From Agathobacter sp. (GTDB taxonomy: Bacteria > Bacillota_A > Clostridia > Lachnospirales > Lachnospiraceae): 13,257 nt of DNA. The stretch lies in contig JAGBEZ010000097.1 in assembly GCA_017936725.1 (NCBI GenBank), forward strand, positions 1-13,257, read 5' to 3'. The position numbers and the translations under genes were made by a program. The notes below the pieces were generated by a model, which was not told the DNA's origin, did no database searches, and was given only the letters and a program-made list of their open reading frames with translations. Shown one piece after another: positions 7,376-13,257 of the stretch (positions are counted from its first letter, which is position 1; the number at the start of each line of letters is the position of its first letter).

Positions 7376-8410
7376 ATGTCTATGATTCAGTTAAAAAGCG
7401 ATTATCCACACAACCATGTAAGTGTGCCTCGCGTGTTTATTGATACATATATGGCAGATGCCAACGGAGAATTTGTAAAAGTATATCTATTTCTGTTACG
7501 TTGTATGGGGTCTTCAGGTACTTCCGACTGCTCCATATCTGCAATTGCAGATCATTTCAACTATACCGAAAAGGATATTCTCCGTGCATTAAAATATTGG
7601 GAAAAAGTGGGGGTTTTAAGTCTTGAACTAAATAGCAAAAATCAATTGGTTGGTCTTTGCTTCAAAGATTTAACCGTTGTAGAAGCTAAGACACTTCCTG
7701 CGAAGAAATCTGCTAACACTTCTAACAGCAAGAAAAGAGAATACACCTTAGATGAAGTAAAAGCATTCACAAACAATAGTGAAATATCGGAGCTTTTGTT
7801 TATCATCGAGACCTATTTGAAAAAGCCTTTAAATTCTACGGAAATGAATACTATTTTCTTCTGGTATGACAGTTTAAAATTTACTACAGAATTAATCGAA
7901 TACCTTGTGGAATATTGCATTACCAATGGGCACTCCAGCCTTCGTTACATGGACAAGGTGGCTCTTGGTTGGGCTGAAAATGGCATTGATACGATTGAAA
8001 AAGCCAAAGAACATGTTTCTATCCGCTCCAAGGCTTACTATAGCATTATGAAAGCATTCGGCATTAGCGGAAGAAATCTTGCAGATTCAGAAATTGCTTT
8101 TGTTAATAAATGGACCAAAGAGCTATCGTTTGATATTGAAATCATTCAGGAAGCTTGCAAGCGTACCATTTCTGCTACGCAGAAACCAAGTTTTGAATAT
8201 GCCGATACGATTTTAACCAACTGGCACAATCAAAACGTACATACCATAAAGGATATTGCAGCTGTTGATGAAGCCTTTAGCAAAAGCAAACGTACCACTG
8301 CTCCAACACAGACTGCTGGCACAAAACGTAACACGTTCAACAATTTCGAACAGCGCGTTTACGATTTTGACAAACTCGAAAAAATGTTACTTAGCTCATC
8401 TATGCAATAA
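7376..8410 (+). CDS. DnaD-like replication initiation protein with two DnaD modules
   Basis: Cytosolic protein of 344 residues likely to help load the replicative helicase, as DnaD and DnaB do in Bacillus. Residues about 20-105 look like the DnaD winged-helix domain (RVFIDTYMADANGEFVKVYL through LKYWEKVGVLSLE). A lysine/serine-rich linker precedes the first C-terminal DnaD-type module (about 122-208), which ends in the YxxxIxxxW-like YMDKVALGW at 191. A second module (about 215-290) ends in the similar YADTILTNW at 275. The start is ATG 7376 after GAAAGAGGG; a longer frame from GTG 7304 is unlikely because it overlaps the promoter. The C-terminal 50 residues are polar and probably flexible. 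The DnaC-like gene follows after 26 nt. A perfect DnaA box lies in codons 9-12. Confidence 0.88.
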   Translation: MSMIQLKSDYPHNHVSVPRVFIDTYMADANGEFVKVYLFLLRCMGSSGTSDCSISAIADHFNYTEKDILRALKYWEKVGVLSLELNSKNQLVGLCFKDLTVVEAKTLPAKKSANTSNSKKREYTLDEVKAFTNNSEISELLFIIETYLKKPLNSTEMNTIFFWYDSLKFTTELIEYLVEYCITNGHSSLRYMDKVALGWAENGIDTIEKAKEHVSIRSKAYYSIMKAFGISGRNLADSEIAFVNKWTKELSFDIEIIQEACKRTISATQKPSFEYADTILTNWHNQNVHTIKDIAAVDEAFSKSKRTTAPTQTAGTKRNTFNNFEQRVYDFDKLEKMLLSSSMQ

Positions 8411-8436
8411 GCATATATGATATTCCGGAGGAAATT

Positions 8437-9417
8437 ATGGCACTTTCAAATGCACAATACGATGAAATCATGCGAGGTTATCAAAACAGACAGCTTCGCA
8501 ACCGCCATCTTACACAAGAACGATTAGATGCAGCGTATACCAATATTCCACAGTTGAAATCTATCAACGACCAAATTGCATCTCTTTCTGTAGAAGCAGC
8601 TCGTAAAAAATTAGCAGATGATGATACCAGCTATCAGCAAACCAAAAAAGCAATCGATGATTTGCGCATTGAAAAAGATCACTTATTGGCTAGCCATGGA
8701 TATCACAAAGACTACTTTGAGCCAGTATTTACCTGTAAAGATTGTAAGGATACTGGATATATTAACGGTGAAAAATGTCATTGTTTCAAACAGGAAATCA
8801 TCAACGTAGTATATTCACAGTCTAATATCAAAAATATTATATCTCGTGAGAATTTTAGCACGTTTTCTTTTGAATATTATTCCGATGAAGAAATCAATCC
8901 TACGACCGGTTTATCCTCTCTTGCTACTGCCAAACGTGCCGTAGCTGAATGTCAGAATTTTATTGAACACTTTGACAATAAACCAAAGAATCTCTTTCTT
9001 TATGGCAACACGGGTGTTGGTAAAACCTTCCTCTCGAATTGTGTTGCAAAAGAATTATTAGAACGAGGATATTCTGTAATTTACTTTACAGCATTCCAAT
9101 TATTTGATATATTGAGCAAGGGTATATTTGACCGCGATGCAGACGCTATCGCAGCTCACCAAAATATATTCGAATGTGATTTACTGATTATTGATGACTT
9201 AGGCACTGAATTTTCAAATTCGTTTACAACCTCACAGCTGTTCTTGTGTATAAACGAACGCCTGCTTCGTCAAAAATCTACGATTATATCAACCAATCTT
9301 AATTTGAATCAAATGATTGATATGTATTCCGAACGTACTTGGTCTCGCATCTCAAGTAATTATTCTCTTATCAAATTATTTGGTGATGATATACGTATTC
9401 AGAAAAAACTACGATAA
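8437..9417 (+). CDS. DnaC/DnaI-like helicase loader ATPase
   Basis: AAA+ ATPase of 326 residues, probably the partner that loads the DnaB-type helicase at the origin. A charged, helical N-terminus (about 25-85) precedes a cysteine motif C100-x2-C103-x10-C114-x-C116, likely zinc-binding and seen in Firmicutes loaders. Walker A is GNTGVGKT (190-197), Walker B is LLIIDDLG (249-256), and a sensor-like STIISTNLN follows. The end shows RTWSRIS and GDDIR (R300, R304, R320), the arginine-rich signature of the DnaC/IstB family. IstB of insertion sequences shares the ATPase fold, but the N-terminal cysteine module and the DnaD neighbour favour a chromosomal loader. The ATG follows CCGGAGGAAATT, a strong ribosome binding site. 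Confidence 0.9.
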   Translation: MALSNAQYDEIMRGYQNRQLRNRHLTQERLDAAYTNIPQLKSINDQIASLSVEAARKKLADDDTSYQQTKKAIDDLRIEKDHLLASHGYHKDYFEPVFTCKDCKDTGYINGEKCHCFKQEIINVVYSQSNIKNIISRENFSTFSFEYYSDEEINPTTGLSSLATAKRAVAECQNFIEHFDNKPKNLFLYGNTGVGKTFLSNCVAKELLERGYSVIYFTAFQLFDILSKGIFDRDADAIAAHQNIFECDLLIIDDLGTEFSNSFTTSQLFLCINERLLRQKSTIISTNLNLNQMIDMYSERTWSRISSNYSLIKLFGDDIRIQKKLR

Positions 9418-9428
9418 CTTGGTAGTAA

Positions 9429-9446
9429 CTTATACGTTTGTATAAG
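9429..9446. repeat. Perfect inverted repeat upstream of the prs-like gene
   Basis: CTTATAC (9429-9435), loop GTTT, GTATAAG (9440-9446), lying 11 nt after the loader stop and 36 nt before the prs-like ATG. No T-run follows, so it is not a simple terminator. It could be an operator or an mRNA stem-loop. No convincing promoter was found beside it. Confidence 0.5.
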
Positions 9447-9482
9447 CTAATTTATAAACAAATTTTTTATACGGAGGACCCC

Positions 9483-10670
9483 ATGCCAAACGATGAAAGA
9501 ATTTTAGAAACCATTCCAAATGGAATCCTAGGTCTTGTTCCTACTAAGAGTTGCACCGATATGGGCGCAAAAGTAGATAAGTACCTCACCACTTGGAGAG
9601 AACACCGTGAACATGAACATCAGCATGATGCAGCATTCAAGGATTATCACAAAGATAGCTATATTATTCCTGTATCTACCCCTCGTTTCGGTTCCGGCGA
9701 AGCAAAATGTGTAATCAATAAATCTATCCGTGGACTTGATTTATACATTTTAGTTGATGTTACAAACTGGAGTTTAACCTACAAACTTTGCGGACACGAA
9801 AACCGCATGTCACCAGATGATCACTACGCTGATTTAAAACGTATTATTGCTGCTTGTAATGGTAAAGCAAGAAGAATCACTGTTATTATGCCTTTCCTTT
9901 ATGAAAGCCGTCAGCATAAACGTTCTTCTCGTGAATCTCTTGACTGTGCAGTTGCACTTCAGGAATTGGTAGGAATGGGTGTAGACAATATTATCACATT
10001 TGATGCTCATGACCCACGTGTACAGAACGCAATTCCACTTCATGGTGGTTTTGAATCCGTACGTCCTACTTACCAGTTTATCAAAAACATATTAAGAAAC
10101 GTAAAAGATATCAAAATCGACCCAGAGCATTTGATGGTTATTTCACCTGACGAAGGTGCTACAGGCCGTGCAATCTACTTAGCAAACATTCTTGGAGTAG
10201 ATATGGGTATGTTCTATAAACGCCGTGACTATACAAAGATCGTAGACGGACGTAATCCAATCGTTGCACACGAATTCCTTGGACAGGATCTCGATGGAAA
10301 AGATGTTATCATCTTAGACGATATGATTTCTTCTGGCGAAAGCATGATTGATACTGCAAAAGAGTTAAAGAAACGTAATGCAAATCGTATCTTCGTTTGT
10401 TCTACATTCGGTCTTTTCACAAATGGTCTTGCTTCTTTTGATAAGGCTTATGAAGAAGGCTTAATCTACCGTGTAGTAACAACAAACTTAACTTACCAGA
10501 CTCCAGAATTACTTTCTAGAGAATACTACATCAACTGTGATATGAGCAAATACATCGCTTACATCATTGATACCTTAAATCATGATGCCTCTATCAGCGA
10601 TTTATTAAACCCATACGACAGATGCCAAAAGATCATCGAACAATACAAAGCGGATCCATATAGTATCTAA
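9483..10670 (+). CDS. Long-form ribose-phosphate pyrophosphokinase family protein
   Basis: Related to PRPP synthetase, which makes PRPP from ribose 5-phosphate and ATP for nucleotide, histidine and tryptophan synthesis. The start is ATG 9483 after ACGGAGGACC. At 395 residues it is about 80 longer than classical Prs (about 315), with extra N-terminal and C-terminal sequence. Conserved positions are recognisable but altered: RFGSGE at 68-73 (classical F-S-D-G-E), SRQHKR at 142-147 (A-R-Q-D-R-K), DAHD at 174-177 (D-L-H), SPDEGATGRA, KRRDY at 246, and the PRPP loop DDMISSGES at 279-287 (classical D-D-I-I-D-T-A-G-T). Long forms of this kind are annotated as PRPP synthetase in Clostridia. Whether this is the main enzyme or a paralogue cannot be decided here. 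It lies 65 nt after the loader gene, probably co-transcribed, and ends at a strong terminator. Confidence 0.85.
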   Translation: MPNDERILETIPNGILGLVPTKSCTDMGAKVDKYLTTWREHREHEHQHDAAFKDYHKDSYIIPVSTPRFGSGEAKCVINKSIRGLDLYILVDVTNWSLTYKLCGHENRMSPDDHYADLKRIIAACNGKARRITVIMPFLYESRQHKRSSRESLDCAVALQELVGMGVDNIITFDAHDPRVQNAIPLHGGFESVRPTYQFIKNILRNVKDIKIDPEHLMVISPDEGATGRAIYLANILGVDMGMFYKRRDYTKIVDGRNPIVAHEFLGQDLDGKDVIILDDMISSGESMIDTAKELKKRNANRIFVCSTFGLFTNGLASFDKAYEEGLIYRVVTTNLTYQTPELLSREYYINCDMSKYIAYIIDTLNHDASISDLLNPYDRCQKIIEQYKADPYSI

Positions 10671-10676
10671 ATAGTC

Positions 10677-10719
10677 AAAAAAGGCTGCTACAAATTGATA
10701 TTTGTAGCAGCCTTATTTT
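10677..10719. terminator. Bidirectional terminator between prs-like and rplQ
   Basis: A perfect 15-bp stem, AAGGCTGCTACAAAT (10681-10695) with its complement at 10700-10714, has a 4-nt loop. It is preceded by A6 (10677-10682) and followed by a T-rich ATTTT. It ends the plus-strand prs transcript and the minus-strand alpha operon. Confidence 0.92.
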
Positions 10720-10728
10720 GGCTAAGTA

Positions 10729-11247
10729 TTAAACTAATTCAAGAACTACTTCTAAAGCGCCATCACCTTTACGCTGACCGATTTTAACGATTCTTGTGTA
10801 ACCACCGTTACGGTTTACATATTTAGGTGCGATTTCGTCGAATAATTTTGCAACTAAATCAACTTCTTTTGCTTTTTTGCCAGTTCCTTCTTTTACTGTG
10901 TAGAGAACTTTAAGCATTTCTCTTCTTGCATGAAGTCTTGAAGGCATATCTTTTTTGATTGTCTTTTCTACTTCATCATATACAGTAACTTTCTTTCCAT
11001 CTACAACTTCTTTTACTCTCTTACCATCTTTGTCTTTACGAGCAACTTTAGCTGTAACTGTAACTTCTTCGAAGTTATCTTTTTCACGAACTGCCATAGC
11101 AATAAGTCCTTCAGCGATTTTACGAACTTCTTTTGCTTTTGATTCAGTTGTTACGATTTTGCCATTAGCAAGAAGCTGTGTAACCTGACCTCTTAATAAT
11201 GCTTTTCTCTGGCTGCTTGTTCTGCTTAATTTACGATATTTTGCCAT
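10729..11247 (-). CDS. rplQ: 50S ribosomal protein L17, long form
   Basis: Large-subunit ribosomal protein near the peptide exit tunnel. It has 172 residues against about 120-127 in Bacillus and E. coli. The L17 core is clear at both ends: MAKYRKLSRTSSQRKALLRG at the start, TTESKAKEVR in the first third, and AKLFDEIAPKYVNRNGGYTRI near the end. The extra length is a lysine-rich insertion at about 59-101. The start is ATG 11247 with GGAGG 8 nt upstream; an in-frame upstream extension to 11310 has no L17 character and covers the ribosome binding site. Last gene of the rpsK-rpsD-rpoA-rplQ group. Confidence 0.96.
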   Translation of the reverse strand: MAKYRKLSRTSSQRKALLRGQVTQLLANGKIVTTESKAKEVRKIAEGLIAMAVREKDNFEEVTVTAKVARKDKDGKRVKEVVDGKKVTVYDEVEKTIKKDMPSRLHARREMLKVLYTVKEGTGKKAKEVDLVAKLFDEIAPKYVNRNGGYTRIVKIGQRKGDGALEVVLELV

Positions 11248-11276
11248 TTTTCTTTCCTCCATTTTGTGGTACATCC

Positions 11277-11296
11277 GGCCACGCTCTTTGGTCTTA
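11277..11296 (-). repeat. Imperfect 20-nt direct repeat, copy 1
   Basis: Shares 17 of 20 bases with 11363-11382, 86 bp apart. On the plus strand both read GGCC, then a GCTCTT core, then GGTCTTA. Confidence 0.6.
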
Positions 11297-11362
11297 CTTA
11301 CCGAATGCATTTTTCTTATTTAGGTAGCAATGCCACCGAGTGCCACTCAGGAATAAGACATA

Positions 11363-11382
11363 GGCCGTGCTCTTCGGTCTTA
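11363..11382 (-). repeat. Imperfect 20-nt direct repeat, copy 2
   Basis: Partner of 11277-11296. It includes one arm of each interleaved pairing described for the spacer. Confidence 0.6.
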
Positions 11383-11424
11383 TCGGTTCTGCCTATCTGA
11401 GTATTTATTAAAACAGGTTTCCGA

Positions 11425-12384
11425 TTACTCTTCGCCCTGGTTTAATTGTAAACCTAATTCTTTTAATTTTGCTAATACTTCTTCTAAAGACTTACGTCCT
11501 AAGTTACGAACTTTCATCATATCTTCTGGAGTTCTGTTGATAAGTTCTGCAACTGTATTGATACCAGCTCTCTTTAAGCAGTTGTATGAACGTACAGATA
11601 ATTCAAGTTCATCAATGTTCATTTCAAGAACTTTTTCCTGTGCGTCATTTTCTTTTTCAACCATAACTTCTGCTGTCTGAGCAGCGTCTGATAAGTCAAT
11701 AAAAAGATTTAAATGTTCGCTTAATACTTTTGCAGCGAGTGATACTGCTTCGTCTGGTTCAAGTGTTCCGTTTGTAAATACATCAAGAGTAAGCTTATCG
11801 TAGTCTGTAACCTGACCAACACGAGTGTTTTCTACTGTAAGGTTTACACGATCTACTGGTGTGTAGATAGAATCAATTGCAATTACACCGATTGGTGTAT
11901 CTTCTGTTTTGTTCTTATCTGCACTAATATAGCCTCTACCTTTTGTGATAGTAAGCTCCATGTATAATTTAGAATCTACACCACCATTTAAGTGAGCAAT
12001 TTCTAATTCTGGGTTTAAAATTTCGATATCAGAATCAACCTGGATATCACTTGCTTTTACAATGCCTTCACCTTCGAATTCGATATAAGCAACTTTAGGT
12101 TCATTTGTAGAACTATTGTTACGAATAGCAAGGTTCTTGATATTCATGATAATCTCAGTAACGTCTTCTTTAACGCCTGGGATTGAGCTAAATTCATGTA
12201 AAACGCCATCGATTTTTACCTGGCTAACTGCTGCACCTGGTAAAGAAGAAAGCATAATTCTTCTAAGTGAATTACCAAGTGTAGTTCCATAACCTCTTTC
12301 TAATGGTTCTACAACAAATTTACCATATTTTTTGTCTTCTGAAATTTCTGCGATTTCAATTCTTGGTTTTTCAAAATCGAACAC
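11425..12384 (-). CDS. rpoA: DNA-directed RNA polymerase subunit alpha
   Basis: Alpha subunit, 319 residues, which dimerises to nucleate RNA polymerase assembly and contacts promoter UP elements and activators. The N-terminal domain has [20 protein letters not shown] (about 26-45) and [17 protein letters not shown]. After an acidic linker, the C-terminal domain [15 protein letters not shown] places R265 at the same number as the DNA-binding R265 of E. coli, followed by [10 protein letters not shown]. The start codon is GTG (12384-12382) with AGGAGGG about 9 nt upstream. It lies between rpsD and rplQ as in most Firmicutes. Confidence 0.98.
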   Translation of the reverse strand: MFDFEKPRIEIAEISEDKKYGKFVVEPLERGYGTTLGNSLRRIMLSSLPGAAVSQVKIDGVLHEFSSIPGVKEDVTEIIMNIKNLAIRNNSSTNEPKVAYIEFEGEGIVKASDIQVDSDIEILNPELEIAHLNGGVDSKLYMELTITKGRGYISADKNKTEDTPIGVIAIDSIYTPVDRVNLTVENTRVGQVTDYDKLTLDVFTNGTLEPDEAVSLAAKVLSEHLNLFIDLSDAAQTAEVMVEKENDAQEKVLEMNIDELELSVRSYNCLKRAGINTVAELINRTPEDMMKVRNLGRKSLEEVLAKLKELGLQLNQGEE

Positions 12385-12425
12385 TACAAAGTCCCTCCTT
12401 CTCGGGTTTCTGTTGACTTTAGGAT

Positions 12426-12475
12426 CAAGAGTACGCTATGCAACTCTTGCGCACGCGAGCAGGTTGCAAAGCAAC
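12426..12475 (-). promoter_or_regulatory. Two stem-loops upstream of rpoA
   Basis: CAAGAGT (12426-12432) pairs exactly with ACTCTTG (12443-12449) around a 10-nt loop. GTTGC (12463-12467) pairs with GCAAC (12471-12475) around AAA. Both are transcribed in the rpsD-rpoA spacer, about 40-90 nt before the rpoA start, and neither has a T-run. Confidence 0.5.
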
Positions 12476-12508
12476 ACACTTCCTTTCTGCGAGCTGTGCA
12501 TAAAAGCG

Positions 12509-12545
12509 ACGGATAGCCGTGGCGTATGCCACGGCAAAAATCCGT
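12509..12545 (-). promoter_or_regulatory. Strong two-tier hairpin after rpsD
   Basis: Inner stem GCCGTGGC (12516-12523) with GCCACGGC (12528-12535), 8 perfect GC-rich pairs and a 4-nt loop. Outer stem ACGGAT (12509-12514) with ATCCGT (12540-12545), separated by an asymmetric internal loop. On the minus strand it begins about 11 nt after the rpsD stop and is followed only by CGCTTTTATG, so it is at best a weak terminator. An mRNA processing, stability or protein-binding role is possible. Confidence 0.65.
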
Positions 12546-12556
12546 AAAACTTCATC

Positions 12557-13147
12557 TTATTTAGAGTATAATTCGACGATAAGCATTTCGTCAACTGGAA
12601 CATCAATCTGTTCACGTGTTGGTAAACTCTTAATTGTTCCTTTGAAGTTATCTTCGCAGTCTAACCATTCTGGAACAATTCTTCCACCAGCTACTTCTGC
12701 GATGTCTTTCATTCTCTGTGTGCTCTTCTTAGCTTCTCTGATTTCGATAACGTCACCAGCTTTTACTAAGTATGAAGGAATGTTAACGATTTTTCCGTTT
12801 ACTGTAACGAATTTGTGGTCAACAATCTGTCTAGCTTCTTTTCTTGTACGAGCCCAACCTAAACGGAATACTACGTTATCAAGTCTTGATTCTAACATAG
12901 TCATTAAGTTTGGACCTGTTAAGCCTTTCATTCTATCTGCCTTTTCATAGTAGTTACGGAAAGGTTTTTCTAATACACCATAGATAAATTTAGCTTTCTG
13001 TTTTTCTCTTAACTGAAGTCCGTATTCAGAAACTTTCTTGTTTGCTCTGTTTGTGTTTCTTCTTGACTTCTTATCATATCCTAAATAGCTTGGTTCTAAA
13101 CCAAGGGATCTACATCTTTTAAGAACTGGAACTCTATTTACTGCCAT
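12557..13147 (-). CDS. rpsD: 30S ribosomal protein S4
   Basis: Primary 16S rRNA-binding assembly protein, 196 residues, usual length about 200. The N-terminus [20 protein letters not shown] with [15 protein letters not shown] is of clostridial type. It lacks the four-cysteine zinc motif of some S4 proteins (only C12 and one late cysteine are present). The S4 RNA-binding domain spans about 84-145 ([20 protein letters not shown], then [10 protein letters not shown]). The start ATG 13147 follows TTAGGAGG by 8 nt. It lies 27 nt after rpsK. S4 is a translational autoregulator in other bacteria, relevant to the structured spacer downstream. Confidence 0.98.
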   Translation of the reverse strand: MAVNRVPVLKRCRSLGLEPSYLGYDKKSRRNTNRANKKVSEYGLQLREKQKAKFIYGVLEKPFRNYYEKADRMKGLTGPNLMTMLESRLDNVVFRLGWARTRKEARQIVDHKFVTVNGKIVNIPSYLVKAGDVIEIREAKKSTQRMKDIAEVAGGRIVPEWLDCEDNFKGTIKSLPTREQIDVPVDEMLIVELYSK

Positions 13148-13174
13148 GATCTGTATCCTCCTAATAATAATCGA

Positions 13175-13257
13175 CTAGACTCTTCTACGTTTTGGTGGGC
13201 GACATCCGTTGTGTGGTACTGGTGTTACATCAGTGATGCTTGTAACATCGATTCCAC
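13175..13257 (-). CDS. rpsK: 30S ribosomal protein S11 (C-terminal end only)
   Basis: The last 26 codons are present, ending GIDVTSITDVTPVPHNGC then RPPKRRRV and a TAG stop (13177-13175). This is the highly conserved S11 tail that binds 16S rRNA near the platform. The rest lies beyond the right edge. Its position directly before rpsD is the standard alpha-operon order. Confidence 0.96.
   Translation of the reverse strand, partial: GIDVTSITDVTPVPHNGCRPPKRRRV

Larger units (their letters stand above)
7123..7410 (+). promoter_or_regulatory. Cluster of DnaA boxes
   Basis: Four perfect copies of TTATCCACA on the same strand: 7123-7131, 7132-7140 (directly abutting, 9-bp period), 7230-7238 and 7402-7410. 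A weaker copy TTGTCCACT (7222-7230) abuts the third and makes a second tandem pair. Poorer inverse matches are TGTGGATTT near 7171 and TGTGGAATT near 7269. The first box starts right after the murC stop; the last lies within codons 9-12 of the DnaD-like gene. The motif is the established high-affinity DnaA site; binding here is inferred. No dnaA or dnaN gene lies nearby, so it is not the usual oriC setting. Confidence 0.8.
11248..11424 (-). promoter_or_regulatory. Structured rpoA-rplQ spacer (candidate leader RNA)
   Basis: This 177-nt spacer is long for a ribosomal operon. Reading the minus strand: ATAGGC (11396-11391) can pair with GCCTAT (11365-11360), and ATAAGAC (11383-11377) with GTCTTAT (11359-11353). 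The two pairings interleave, so they are alternatives or form a pseudoknot. The GTCTTAT segment can also pair with AATAAG (11320-11315) or TAAGAC (11296-11291). A palindrome GAGTGCCACTC lies at 11338-11348. Only the rplQ ribosome binding site is otherwise recognisable. Regulatory function is inferred. Confidence 0.45.

Noticed and set aside
7123..7410. Chromosomal origin oriC
   Set aside because: DnaA boxes are present, but there is no dnaA/dnaN/rpmH context and no long AT-only unwinding element was recognised. Kept as a DnaA-binding region; GC skew would decide.
8437..9417. IstB-type transposition helper of an insertion sequence
   Set aside because: The ATPase fold is shared, but there is no transposase or terminal repeat, and the gene has an N-terminal cysteine module and a DnaD neighbour.
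9438..9482. N-terminal extension of the prs-like protein
   Set aside because: The upstream frame has no ribosome binding site and contains the GGAGG that serves ATG 9483.
11248..11310. N-terminal extension of L17 from ATG 11310
   Set aside because: It covers the GGAGG site of the true start, and L17 begins at MAKYRKLSRTSS as in relatives.
12509..12545. Intrinsic terminator after rpsD
   Set aside because: The stem is strong, but the bases after it on the minus strand are CGCTTTTATG, not a T-run, and rpoA must be transcribed through it.

Overview
ORGANISM. The window looks like core chromosome of a low-GC, Gram-positive, spore-forming Clostridia bacterium, most likely Lachnospiraceae. The grounds are: SpoVG; strong GGAGG-type ribosome binding sites; a clostridial-type S4; an L17 with a large internal insertion; an unusually long PRPP-synthetase-family protein; and a DnaD-like protein beside a zinc-motif DnaC-like ATPase, the Firmicutes style of helicase loading. 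The family assignment is inference from protein types, not from a database search. LAYOUT. (1) 1-3580, minus strand: spoVG, pth and mfd (mfd runs off the left edge), read leftwards from a promoter near 3553-3580. A hairpin terminator lies between spoVG and pth. (2) 3603-5660: an accessory-looking convergent pair between housekeeping blocks. One gene (+) encodes a secreted DUF4434-like TIM-barrel lipoprotein; the other (-) encodes a YesL/DUF624-like membrane protein. They share a tail-to-tail terminator. (3) 5662-10719, plus strand: murC, then a 253-bp gap dense in DnaA boxes with a terminator and a new promoter, then a DnaD-like primosome gene, a DnaC-like helicase-loader gene and a long prs-like gene, closed by a strong bidirectional terminator. 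(4) 10729-13257, minus strand: the end of the alpha ribosomal operon, rpsK (partial), rpsD, rpoA and rplQ, converging on prs. Its two long spacers (rpsD-rpoA and rpoA-rplQ, 172 and 177 nt) are rich in inverted repeats. HOW IT FITS TOGETHER. Most genes are growth and cell-cycle housekeeping: transcription-coupled repair and peptidyl-tRNA recycling, a sporulation/division regulator, the first committed amino-acid addition in peptidoglycan precursor synthesis, replication initiation, PRPP supply, and transcription/translation core subunits. The most unusual signal is four perfect same-strand copies of the 9-mer TTATCCACA within 288 bp. They begin at the murC stop codon and end inside the DnaD-like gene, and suggest that DnaA binds and perhaps controls the helicase-loading operon. 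The DnaD-like protein with two DnaD modules, the divergent PRPP loop in the prs-like protein, and the folded leaders in the ribosomal operon also deserve a look. No mobile element, CRISPR array, tRNA or rRNA gene was seen.
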